DNA of 25,287 nt from Desulfobulbaceae bacterium UBA5611. Lineage in GTDB: Bacteria > Desulfobacterota > Desulfobulbia > Desulfobulbales > Desulfocapsaceae. Positions within the stretch are counted from its first letter, which is position 1. Every line of letters starts with the position of its first letter. Where the stretch lies: assembly GCA_002424635.1 (NCBI GenBank), contig DIKT01000060.1, positions 24,647 to 49,933 of the forward strand, given 5' to 3'. The notes under the pieces were generated by a model. It ran no database searches. It had not been told where the DNA came from and saw nothing but the letters and a program-made list of their open reading frames with translations. Shown here in pieces: positions 1 through 7,288 of the stretch. The translations under genes were made by a program, and so were the position numbers.

Positions 1-1
1 C

Positions 2-211
2 AGTGGCGAGGCCCCAAATGACCAGACTGGCCTGCTCCCTTATCTGGCGGCCGATTTCAAAGAAGCAAAAAAGAGCTTTGAGCGCTATTATCTCCAATTA
101 AAACTGAATGAAAACGAAGGTAATATCTCTCAGACCGCCGAAAAAATCGGTTTGGAGCGTAGCCATCTCCATAAGAAACTGAAAAGCCTGTACATAATAG
201 CCGAAGGTTAA
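2..211 (+). CDS. C-terminal end of an NtrC/NtrX-type response regulator (partial)
   Basis: Open from the window edge in frame 2 and ending with TAA at 209-211, giving about 69 residues. The last 45 or so form a Fis-type helix-turn-helix: a first helix around FKEAKKSFERYYL, then GNISQTAEKIGLERSHLHKKL, in which the A-x-x-x-G-L-x-R-S-x-L-x-x-K-L pattern is the recognition part. This domain is the usual C-terminus of sigma-54-dependent activators, and the wording of the recognition helix is closest to NtrX-like regulators; that subfamily assignment is inference because the receiver and AAA+ domains lie outside the window. hemB follows 87 bp downstream on the same strand with its own ribosome site, so co-transcription is possible but not shown. 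The tail is too divergent from the input cut-off to name the regulated system. Confidence 0.8.
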   Translation, partial: SGEAPNDQTGLLPYLAADFKEAKKSFERYYLQLKLNENEGNISQTAEKIGLERSHLHKKLKSLYIIAEG

Positions 212-298
212 GCAAACCGTTCAAATAAAGCACTTTGAGCAGGATGACATCTTTAGCTGCCGGTTTAAATATCAAACATTATATCAAGGAGTCACATT

Positions 299-1279
299 AT
301 GGTTTTTCCTGAATACCGACCACGCCGCTTACGGAGAAACGAGACCTTTCGCTCACTGATCCGCGAGACCCAGCTGTCCGCTTCCCAACTCATCTATCCT
401 TTGTTCGTCATGCCCGGCAAGAATAAACGAGAAGAGATTCCTTCAATGCCCGGGGTCTTTCGCCTGTCTGTCGATCAACTCAAAAAGGAGGCGGAAGAAT
501 GTCTGGAGCTGGGTGTAAAATCCTTGATTCTTTTTGGCCTGCCGGAGAAAAAGGATGCGGTCGGCTCCGGCGCCCATGCCAAGGACGGTATTATCCAACG
601 AGCCATCAAAGAATTGAAAAATAAGGCTCCGGAGATGATGATCACCACCGATGTCTGCCTCTGTGAATATACTGACCACGGCCATTGCGGCTGCCTGATT
701 GGTGACACGGTAGACAATGATACCACCTTGGAAATCTTGGCTAAGACTGCCCTTTCGCATGCCCAGGCCGGGGCTGACATGGTGGCTCCCTCTGACATGA
801 TGGACGGCAGAGTAGCAGAAATACGGGCAGTCCTTGATGAAAATAACCATGAGATGATCCCTATCATGTCGTATGCCGTCAAATATGCCTCCGCCTTTTA
901 TGGTCCTTTTCGGGATGCCGCCAACTGTGCCCCGCAATTCGGCGATCGCCGCAGCTATCAGATGGATCCTGCCAACAGCCGTGAGGCGATGCGCGAGGCG
1001 ACCCTTGATGTCGATGAAGGGGCAGATATCCTCATGGTCAAACCAGCCCTGGCCTATCTTGATATCATCGCCCGGCTCAGGGATGAGTTCGACCTGCCTA
1101 TTGCCGCCTACCATGTGAGCGGTGAATATGCTATGATTAAGGCTGCTGCTGCCAAAGGATGGATCGATGGTGACAAGGTCATGGCTGAAACCCTGCTTTC
1201 GATTAAACGGGCCGGCGCCGATATTATTCTTACTTATTGTGCTAAAGATATGGCCCGATTGCTCCGTAACCATCTATAA
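299..1279 (+). CDS. hemB: Delta-aminolevulinic acid dehydratase (porphobilinogen synthase)
   Basis: Cytoplasmic enzyme that condenses two 5-aminolevulinate molecules into porphobilinogen, the first step common to heme, siroheme and cobalamin synthesis. The 326 residues match the family's usual length. The zinc-type active site is intact: Cys120, Cys122 and Cys130 lie in DVCLCEYTDHGHCG. The two substrate-binding lysines are Lys195 (in MSYAVKYASAFYGPFRD) and Lys248 (in ILMVKPALAYLD), so this is the Cys-rich zinc form, not the Asp-rich magnesium form. AAGGAG at 286-291 precedes the ATG by 7 bases, which fixes the start. A strong terminator follows at once, so hemB closes its transcript. Cobalamin made by this pathway is also the cofactor of the NrdJ reductase encoded 4 kb away; that link is functional, not an operon. 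Confidence 0.98.
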   Translation: MVFPEYRPRRLRRNETFRSLIRETQLSASQLIYPLFVMPGKNKREEIPSMPGVFRLSVDQLKKEAEECLELGVKSLILFGLPEKKDAVGSGAHAKDGIIQRAIKELKNKAPEMMITTDVCLCEYTDHGHCGCLIGDTVDNDTTLEILAKTALSHAQAGADMVAPSDMMDGRVAEIRAVLDENNHEMIPIMSYAVKYASAFYGPFRDAANCAPQFGDRRSYQMDPANSREAMREATLDVDEGADILMVKPALAYLDIIARLRDEFDLPIAAYHVSGEYAMIKAAAAKGWIDGDKVMAETLLSIKRAGADIILTYCAKDMARLLRNHL

Positions 1280-1317
1280 AAAAAGAGGAACCATTGTCCG
1301 CAATGGTTCCTCTTTTT
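1280..1317 (+). terminator. Rho-independent terminator of hemB
   Basis: A perfect 13-bp stem (1284-1296 with 1301-1313, loop TCCG) extends through a run of A on the left and T on the right, with 1280-1283 pairing to 1314-1317. It starts next to the hemB stop codon. The A/T tails on both sides mean it could work in either direction, but only hemB runs into it. Confidence 0.92.
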
Positions 1318-1466
1318 CAAAGACAACCAGCCCTAAATTATTTTCTCCGTACCTCAATGCTCTCCTGACCCGGTTATTCTGTGACGGTATTCCATGTTTT
1401 TGTGAACGACAAATGCGGTAACAATGAGATCAAATCCAAATAATTCATAGTTCACTTCACTCTGGC

Positions 1467-3173
1467 ATGAAATATTTAACCTCCCAACTAACCTACTTTA
1501 CACGTAATAAAAAAACGAACAGAGATATTTTTCTCCTACTAAGATTTTTTATCATCCTGCTGTTCATCATTACGGCATACAGCCTGATTTTTCATATCCT
1601 CATGCGGCTTGAGGGTAAAGAATTCAGCTGGATTACCGGTTTTTACTGGACGCTTACCGTCATGTCCACTCTTGGTTTTGGTGATATCACTTTTTCTACC
1701 GATATCGGTCTGGTCTTTTCAATTGTCGTCCTGCTGACCGGTATAGTCTACCTGCTCGTTATGCTGCCCTTCACCTTCATCCAATTTTTTTACGCACCAT
1801 GGCTGGAGGCACAGACCAAGAAAAGAACACCGAAAGAATTACCGGAGGACACCAGAAATCATATCATCATCACCAATCTGGATGCCATCACCATAGCTCT
1901 CATCAAAAAACTCATTTCATCGAATTATGAGTATGTCATCCTGGTTGACGATCTTCAAAAAGCTTTGGAAATCCGAGATTCAGGCTATGAAATAGTCATC
2001 GGTGATTATGGAGACCCAGACACCTATACACGTCTACGGATCCATCAGGCGGCCCTTGTTGTTGCCACCAATGACGATATGATCAATACCAGCATCGCTT
2101 TTACCATCAGAGACATTTGCCAGCATGTACCCATTGTCACCAATGCCAATGACGAACATGCCCTTGACATCCTGGGCTTGGCCGGCAGCACCCATACCTT
2201 TCAATTTACCAGCATGCTTGGCAAATCACTGGGCAGAAGGGTGCTTGGCGGTAACATGCAGGCTAATATTTTATGGCAGCGCGATCAACTTCTTATTGCT
2301 GAAGCACCAGTGATGAGAACAGCTTTGGAAGGACAAACCCTGGCCGACACGCACTTGCGAGAAACAACAGGGGTTACAGTGGTCGGGGTTTGGGAAAGGG
2401 GCAAATTTGAGAATGCACATCCGCAGACCAGATTCAGTTCATCCACCGTACTGGTCCTGGCTGGCTCGGCAGAACAACTTGAAAAGTTCAACAGGATCTT
2501 TGCTATCAGTTGCGCAAGCTTTTCCGCCAATTCCACAGCCTTGATTCTGGGCGGAGGAAGGGTAGGCAATGCGGCGGCAGAAGCCCTGGAAGAACAACAA
2601 ATTCCCTATAAAATTGTCGAAAAAAATCGGAGCCTGACCAAAAACGGCGCCCATTATATCTATGGCAATGCCGCTGATCTCGACATTTTACATAAGGCCG
2701 GCATTATGGAGGCCCGCTCTGTGCTGATAACAACTCATAATGATGACATGAATGTCTATCTCACTATATATTGTCGTCAATTACGCCCTGATATCCAAAT
2801 AATCAGCAGGGCCAACAGTGACATAACCGTTTCCAAGCTGCACCGTGCCGGTGCCGATCTGGTAATGTCATACGCCTCCATGGCGGCCAACAGCATCATT
2901 AATCTGTTGAATCAGGAACAAGTACTCATGCTGGTAGAAGGGCTCAGTATCTTTCGGTCATCAGCGTCGCACTCCCTGGCCGGTAAATCACTGGCGGAAA
3001 TCCAGATCAGGGAGAAGACCGGCTGCAGCGTGGTGGCAATCACCAGACAAGGCCACCTGATTCTCAACCCTGATCCGTTCAGCCCTCTTGCCCTTCATGA
3101 CGATTTAATTCTGATTGGTAGTGCTGACGCCGAAAAAAGCTTTCACGAGAGATATGGCTCCTCTTTCAGTTAA
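1467..3173 (+). CDS. Potassium channel with two tandem RCK (TrkA-N/TrkA-C) domains
   Basis: A 568-residue inner-membrane channel subunit. Transmembrane helices at about 22-45 and 82-107 flank a pore loop with the filter TLGFGD (68-73), a variant of the usual TVGYGD. Two cytoplasmic RCK units follow. RCK1 (about 131-345) has lost the glycine-rich nucleotide loop: the position reads IIITNLDAIT. RCK2 (about 356-555) keeps it as GGGRVG (362-367). Each unit ends with a TrkA-C-like lobe. Two RCKs per subunit is the layout of BK-type channels and of GsuK from Geobacter, where the RCK ring gates the pore in response to bound ligands. The TLGFGD filter still predicts K+ selectivity, as Phe for Tyr is tolerated in the family. 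The leader lacks a clear Shine-Dalgarno; the ATG is chosen because the first helix starts soon after it. No adjacent transporter partner is seen. Confidence 0.93.
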   Translation: MKYLTSQLTYFTRNKKTNRDIFLLLRFFIILLFIITAYSLIFHILMRLEGKEFSWITGFYWTLTVMSTLGFGDITFSTDIGLVFSIVVLLTGIVYLLVMLPFTFIQFFYAPWLEAQTKKRTPKELPEDTRNHIIITNLDAITIALIKKLISSNYEYVILVDDLQKALEIRDSGYEIVIGDYGDPDTYTRLRIHQAALVVATNDDMINTSIAFTIRDICQHVPIVTNANDEHALDILGLAGSTHTFQFTSMLGKSLGRRVLGGNMQANILWQRDQLLIAEAPVMRTALEGQTLADTHLRETTGVTVVGVWERGKFENAHPQTRFSSSTVLVLAGSAEQLEKFNRIFAISCASFSANSTALILGGGRVGNAAAEALEEQQIPYKIVEKNRSLTKNGAHYIYGNAADLDILHKAGIMEARSVLITTHNDDMNVYLTIYCRQLRPDIQIISRANSDITVSKLHRAGADLVMSYASMAANSIINLLNQEQVLMLVEGLSIFRSSASHSLAGKSLAEIQIREKTGCSVVAITRQGHLILNPDPFSPLALHDDLILIGSADAEKSFHERYGSSFS

Positions 3174-3222
3174 GCCGCTGTAAAAAAATAACATGACTAT
3201 TTAGTGGCCCGGAGCGGCATAA

Positions 3223-3265
3223 GAGCCGTAACGAAATAAAATGGCCATATATTTCGTTACGGCTC
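3223..3265. repeat. Perfect 16-bp inverted repeat downstream of the channel gene
   Basis: Positions 3223-3238 and 3250-3265 are exact reverse complements, with an 11-base spacer. No T run follows directly on either strand, although a T7 tract lies about 20 bases downstream. It sits between the channel gene and the facing VanZ-like gene, so it may end or block transcription, or it may be a dispersed palindromic repeat. Confidence 0.75.
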
Positions 3266-3311
3266 CTAAGGTTTGGAAGAACAGCTTTTTTTCAGAGTCT
3301 TAACTGGTACC

Positions 3312-3462
3312 TTTAAGGGTGTCTTGAAAGATGAGGATTTTTGTTCAAAATCCAGGCATGTGAAAAATTTTACCGCAGGCATATAATTGATATTCCGAGG
3401 ATAAAATTTTGAGCATAACGCCGAGTTTGGGCAAAAAGACCATTTTTCAAGGCACCCTTAAG
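3312..3462. repeat. 151-bp element with 22-bp imperfect terminal inverted repeats (MITE-like or structured RNA)
   Basis: The left arm at 3312-3333 and the right arm at 3441-3462 match as inverted repeats at 19 of 22 positions. The three mismatches are all transitions, and in a plus-strand RNA each would form a G-U wobble, so the whole 22-bp helix stays paired. Inside lies a 7-bp perfect hairpin (3335-3341 with 3347-3353) and A/T-rich near-palindromes. No reading frame in the element looks like a protein. The right arm overlaps the last codons and the TAA of the VanZ-like gene (3458-3460). I see no target-site duplication and no second copy in this window, so a MITE-type identity is inference. 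Confidence 0.55.
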
Positions 3463-3889
3463 ACAAATTCCGGCTTGTTGCTCTGACAAGACATAGATAC
3501 CATGAGGCCATGGCCCGACGCAGCCTGCTGCTGCGCCACCAGAGGCTGCAGGCCAATATCGCCCCAGCCAGATCAGCCAATAGATCAAATATGCTTACCG
3601 AACGATAAGGGATGTAGGACTGGTGGAACTCATCACTGAGACCAAAGATTAAACAAAAAAGAATTGTTTGAAGGACTACCATGCCGGGCGGCTTCTGTCT
3701 GCCGGAGGCAAAATACCACAATATGGTCAGGGCCAGCAAAGCATAAATTGCCAGGTGACAGGCCTTATCAAGACCGGGAAGAGCCGGCAGATAAAGGCTA
3801 TCGCCCGGTTGATGCGACAGGTAAAAGATCATCCCCATCACCACCAACATAGGGACCAGACGCCAGAAGAGTGGTGATATAAAACCCAT
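3458..3889 (-). CDS. VanZ-like family membrane protein
   Basis: A 143-residue protein with about four hydrophobic segments and the VanZ-family signature spread in order: SHQPG near residue 25, DKACHLAIYALLAL near 40-53, then GLSDEFHQSYIPYRS near 83-97, and DLLADLAGAIL. The family is named after VanZ of the vancomycin-resistance cluster (low-level teicoplanin resistance), but most members are uncharacterised, so no resistance role should be read into it. It starts 10 bp after the SEC-C gene and is probably translated from the nrdJ transcript. The C-terminal residues after about 118 (rich in Arg, Ser, Trp) are not typical, and the stop codon lies in the arm of the inverted-repeat element at 3312-3462, so the original C-terminus may have been replaced. 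Confidence 0.88.
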   Translation of the reverse strand: MGFISPLFWRLVPMLVVMGMIFYLSHQPGDSLYLPALPGLDKACHLAIYALLALTILWYFASGRQKPPGMVVLQTILFCLIFGLSDEFHQSYIPYRSVSIFDLLADLAGAILACSLWWRSSRLRRAMASWYLCLVRATSRNLS

Positions 3890-3899
3890 TCCTGCCTTT

Positions 3900-4433
3900 T
3901 CAGGCGGAAGGCATGTCCATATTTTGCTGCTCTGTTTTTAAATGCACCATGCTTAGTTGTTCCGCCGTAAATTTCTTTTTGGTCCGCTTCATGGAAGCAT
4001 TGATTTCTCTGGTGGGATAACCGGACAAGATCTGTACGGAACGATCCGCATAGGCCGTGATCTCAAAGGCGCGGTTAGTAATAGCAAAGGTATGGGTCCA
4101 GTTGATCTCAATAGTCTCAGGATTTTGATCAATGGGGACATCCAGTATTACGCCATTGCGTGCCAGCTGTACCCCATCGGAATCAGTGATTTCCAGCAGC
4201 CAGGCATCACCCTCGGTCGTTGAAAAGAGAATAAAGACACCAAGTTCTTTGAACTTATGTTTGCCTTCAACTGCCGCTTGCTGGATCAGTTCAATCTCCT
4301 GAATCAACGACACTTTAAAGGTCTGCTCTGGGCTGCGGGGAGTAAGACCAGCCTGTTGTTTCAGTAAACAACAGTGTTTGTATTTTCTTCCGCTCCCGCA
4401 GATACATTGTTCATTGCGCCCTATTTTTCCCAT
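3900..4433 (-). CDS. SEC-C zinc-motif protein of unknown function
   Basis: A 177-residue protein that opens with a SEC-C motif: NEQCICGSGRKYKHCC, the C-x-C-x8-C-C zinc site first seen at the C-terminus of SecA, here at residues 8-23. The remaining ~150 residues are mixed alpha/beta, rich in beta-strand-like stretches, with no domain I recognise. There is no signal peptide or membrane segment, so it should be cytoplasmic. GGAAGG about 6 bases before the ATG supports the start. It lies 32 bp after nrdJ and 10 bp before the VanZ-like gene on the same strand, so all three look like one operon; whether this protein touches reductase function or protein export is unknown. Confidence 0.85.
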   Translation of the reverse strand: MGKIGRNEQCICGSGRKYKHCCLLKQQAGLTPRSPEQTFKVSLIQEIELIQQAAVEGKHKFKELGVFILFSTTEGDAWLLEITDSDGVQLARNGVILDVPIDQNPETIEINWTHTFAITNRAFEITAYADRSVQILSGYPTREINASMKRTKKKFTAEQLSMVHLKTEQQNMDMPSA

Positions 4434-4465
4434 GCCGTACCTTCCTTTTTACTTATTTGCTTATA

Positions 4466-6658
4466 TTATGAACACTTACTATAGCCACACTGATGACAAG
4501 TCTCACAACCTTCTTCAAAAATAAGCTGACCGGAACACTCCGGACAGACACTGGCAAAACCATGCTGGGTGCCTGCCATAAATGATTTAAATAACTTACT
4601 CAATTGCGCCGGCAGATCCAGCATATGGCCACTGGACCGGTCAAGCTGTTTAATGATCTCACTGGCCGGGATATTGAACCGCAGGGCCAGAGAGACCAGA
4701 CGGCAGGTCGTGGTCCACATGGTCGACTTATCTTTCAGATCAATCCGGTTATCGAACGGAAACTTGGCAAAGACCTCCATAGGCTTCTCGTTCTCGTCAA
4801 AACAGACAATAATGTATACTGATTTCTGTTCATGATCTTTCAGACGATAGCGTTTGGCATTCAAGGTATCGGGCAGATTCTTTTTGACCATGCCATCACA
4901 GGAGACGACGGCTGTCTGTTGACTGGCAGGCACTCCGCCGGCATTTAAAACCTGCGAATCCCTGGAGCCATCACGATAGACCGTCAGCCCCTTGCACTCC
5001 AGCTGGTAACCCAACAGATAACATAGTTTGACCTCTTCCCGGGTCGCACTGTTGGGCAGATTAATGGTCTTGGAGATCGAGGAATCAACCCCGCTCTGCT
5101 GCAGGACACCCTGCATCCGGATATGATCTTCCGGCCTGACATCCTGGGCCGTCCGAAAGACTTCCTGCCACTGGGCCGGGATCTCCTCATGGCCGATCAC
5201 GGTGCCGCTGTCTGCCACCTTGCTCATCAACTGTTCCGAGAAAAAACCTTCCCGGCGGGCGACCTGCTCAAAATACTTATTGACCATAATCAGGCGATCC
5301 CCATCCATCACATGCTTGACCATCACGATGGAGAAGTAGGGTTCACAGCCCGAAGCACAATCGGCAATCATAGAGACGGTGCCGGTCGGCTGGATGGAGG
5401 TCAAGGCGGCATTGCGCCGTGGACTGTATTGATTGATTGCCGGGTCATAAGCGGGGAAGGTCCCTTTTTCCTGGGCCAGCAGCATTGAGCGTTCTTCGGC
5501 GGCATCGCGGATAAACTGCATCACCTCAGAGGCCACGGTGCGCCCTTCTTCACTGCCATAAGGGATAGCCATTTGAATAAGCATATCATGCAGGCCCATA
5601 ATACCCAAACCAATCTTTCTGGTCTTTAAGGTCATTTTCTCAATCTCGGGGATGGGAAAACGGTTGCAGTCAATAACTTTATCGAGAAAGACCGTGGCCG
5701 TGCGGGTTACCTGGCCCAGTCGTTCATAGTCAACCTGACCATCCTGCACAAAATTAGCGAGATTAATGGAGCCCAGATTGCAACTTTCATAAGGCAGCAG
5801 CCATTGTTCGCCGCAAGGGTTGGTGGCCTCGAAATCTCCCAACTGCGGGGTCATATTGGCCCGGTTCGCAGCATCAATAAATAGCACCCCCGGTTCACCA
5901 TTGTGCCAGGCGAGATCAATGATCTTATCAAAAACACTGCGGGCATCAAGACTGGCAATCACCGCGCTGGTAGCCGGTTCGATCAACTCATATTCAGTGC
6001 CTTCTTCCACCGCCGTCATAAAGGCATCGGTAATGGCCACACTGAAATTAAAATTATTAAATTTATTCTGGTCTTCTTTGGCACAGATAAAATCCATAAT
6101 ATCAGGATGATCAATACGGAGCACCCCCATATTGGCACCGCGGCGCTTGCCGCCCTGCTTGATGGTTTCCGTGGCCACATCAAAGACGGCGGCAAAAGAG
6201 AGGGGTCCGGAGGCCACCCCTTGGGTGGATCTTACCGCGGCATTTTTGGAGCGCAGGCGAGAAAAGGAATAGCCGGTGCCGCCCCCCGTTTTATGCACCA
6301 AAGCCCCATTACGGATGGCGGTGAAAATACCATCCATGGAATCTTCAATCGGCAGGACAAAACAGGCGGATAACTGGCCCAGATCGGTGCCGGCGTTCAT
6401 CAGACAAGGGGAATTGGGCAGGAAGTCAAGATGGTAGATCAAACGAAAGAAATCTTCCTGTAAGTCGGCAATATTGGCTTCCTGACCGACACCGCTGCCG
6501 CCAACACCAAGAGCCACTCCATCGGCCACCCTATGACAAAGAGTCTCCCAAGTCTCCACCGGCTGACCGTCATCGTCCTTCAGATAATAACGTCTGTTCA
6601 GGACTGTCTCAGCAGTTGGGGTCAATTCCTGCTTGGTGTGATCAGGGGTCATTGTCAT
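4466..6658 (-). CDS. nrdJ: Adenosylcobalamin-dependent (class II) ribonucleotide reductase
   Basis: Reduces ribonucleotides to deoxyribonucleotides with a radical made from adenosylcobalamin, so it works with or without oxygen. The 730 residues cover the alpha subunit: NSPCLMNAG with Cys85, Cys99 in LSACF (half of the redox pair), TGGGTGYSFSRLR at about 124-136, and the active-site block NPCGEQ with thiyl Cys282 and Glu284, then Cys293 (second redox Cys) in ESCNLGSINL. The C-terminal ~40 residues hold a cysteine cluster (CPEC 705-708, Cys718, CxxC 721-724, Cys729) expected to bind zinc and pass reducing power. No R2-type subunit or glycyl-radical activase is nearby. AAGAGG precedes the ATG. 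I searched by eye for a cobalamin riboswitch and for NrdR boxes upstream and saw neither; a repeat pair flanks the promoter instead. Confidence 0.96.
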   Translation of the reverse strand: MTMTPDHTKQELTPTAETVLNRRYYLKDDDGQPVETWETLCHRVADGVALGVGGSGVGQEANIADLQEDFFRLIYHLDFLPNSPCLMNAGTDLGQLSACFVLPIEDSMDGIFTAIRNGALVHKTGGGTGYSFSRLRSKNAAVRSTQGVASGPLSFAAVFDVATETIKQGGKRRGANMGVLRIDHPDIMDFICAKEDQNKFNNFNFSVAITDAFMTAVEEGTEYELIEPATSAVIASLDARSVFDKIIDLAWHNGEPGVLFIDAANRANMTPQLGDFEATNPCGEQWLLPYESCNLGSINLANFVQDGQVDYERLGQVTRTATVFLDKVIDCNRFPIPEIEKMTLKTRKIGLGIMGLHDMLIQMAIPYGSEEGRTVASEVMQFIRDAAEERSMLLAQEKGTFPAYDPAINQYSPRRNAALTSIQPTGTVSMIADCASGCEPYFSIVMVKHVMDGDRLIMVNKYFEQVARREGFFSEQLMSKVADSGTVIGHEEIPAQWQEVFRTAQDVRPEDHIRMQGVLQQSGVDSSISKTINLPNSATREEVKLCYLLGYQLECKGLTVYRDGSRDSQVLNAGGVPASQQTAVVSCDGMVKKNLPDTLNAKRYRLKDHEQKSVYIIVCFDENEKPMEVFAKFPFDNRIDLKDKSTMWTTTCRLVSLALRFNIPASEIIKQLDRSSGHMLDLPAQLSKLFKSFMAGTQHGFASVCPECSGQLIFEEGCETCHQCGYSKCS

Positions 6659-6742
6659 GCCTCTTGCATAAAAAATTGATTAAATAAAAAAGAATTAAAT
6701 TTGTCGATGCCCTGATTTTTACAAACAAGAAGCACAAAAGTT

Positions 6743-6790
6743 TATATACCACCCTTATGGCATAACTCAAGAGTAAATACCACCTGTGGT
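6743..6790 (-). promoter_or_regulatory. Putative nrdJ promoter with flanking repeat/operator sites
   Basis: On the minus strand TTGAGT (6765-6770) and TATATA (6743-6748) are 16 bp apart, a fair sigma-70 promoter with about 85 bases of leader before nrdJ. The 8-mer ATACCACC occurs twice on the plus strand, at 6746-6753 and 6777-6784, starts 31 bp apart (about three helix turns). Each copy begins a dyad: ATACCA-N6-TGGCAT at the first, and a perfect ACCAC-CT-GTGGT (6779-6790) at the second. The first copy covers the -10 box and the second lies just upstream of the -35, as expected for a repressor pair. The protein that would bind is unknown. Confidence 0.4.
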
Positions 6791-7013
6791 GCCTGGAACA
6801 AAATACCTTAATATCAAAAAGGAAAAGATCCCTGATCAGGCAAAGATATTTAAGCTGAACAGCTTTCTCGTAATCTCAAAGTATAAAGACCTTAATCTAG
6901 CAATTTAAACAGATGTCACAATAAATTGTAAATTTCCCTTCTATCTTTTCTCCCCTCAAGGGGCCGCTTAGAACTGCCTGTTACTATGATTTTCTGCAGA
7001 AGAAAAATTACAG

Positions 7014-7043
7014 CCGGATCATAATTTAAAAAACATGATCCGG
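7014..7043. repeat. Hairpin with 9-bp perfect arms
   Basis: CCGGATCAT at 7014-7022 pairs with ATGATCCGG at 7035-7043 around a 12-base A/T-only loop region. On the minus strand a short T5 run follows six bases later, so it may be a second, weaker terminator for transcription coming from the HerA-type gene. Confidence 0.5.
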
Positions 7044-7157
7044 TCAATAGCTAAAAAAATATCCAACCAAACAAATTAATATGCCGATAAAAATTGGTAC
7101 CAAGACAAAAATATTAAATATATATCGTACTTATTTATGGCTCTGCGTTTACCTGGT

Positions 7158-7199
7158 GTGGAGACTTTCACTCCACTATCTACGTGCCATGTCTGGCAC
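7158..7199. repeat. Two adjacent short hairpins
   Basis: GTGGAG (7158-7163) pairs with CTCCAC (7171-7176), and GTGCCA (7184-7189) with TGGCAC (7194-7199). Together with the hairpins on either side they suggest a structured RNA 3' end or the relic of a structured element; each alone is weak. Confidence 0.35.
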
Positions 7200-7204
7200 A
7201 CACG

Positions 7205-7237
7205 AAAAAATCAGCCGCGAGTGTAGCGAGTCGGCTG
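7205..7237 (-). terminator. Likely terminator of the HerA-type gene
   Basis: On the minus strand CAGCCG (7237-7232) pairs with CGGCTG (7217-7212) and is followed by A then T6. It begins 51 bases after the gene's stop codon. The loop is long (14 bases), which lowers certainty. Confidence 0.55.
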
Positions 7238-7288
7238 TATTTGCTTCTTTGGGCGGCGACGCGCAACAGGGACTACGGTGCCCTGACA

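Larger units (their letters stand above)
6659..7288. other. 630-bp non-coding stretch between nrdJ and the HerA-type gene
   Basis: The half next to nrdJ is A/T-rich and carries its promoter. The other half holds four hairpins in about 220 bp, the last being the likely terminator of the HerA-type gene. A 100-codon plus-strand frame starting at 7081 runs into the 3' end of that gene, has no ribosome site and no domain, and is not taken as a gene. Confidence 0.7.

Noticed and set aside
443..1273. 276-codon open frame on the minus strand across hemB
   Set aside because: hemB on the plus strand has every active-site residue; the antisense frame has no domain, ribosome site or protein-like composition.
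6659..7010. Cobalamin riboswitch or NrdR boxes upstream of nrdJ
   Set aside because: Looked for because the enzyme needs B12. No B12-box-like core and no ACAC-ATAT-GTGT dyad could be found by eye; a covariance search could still change this.
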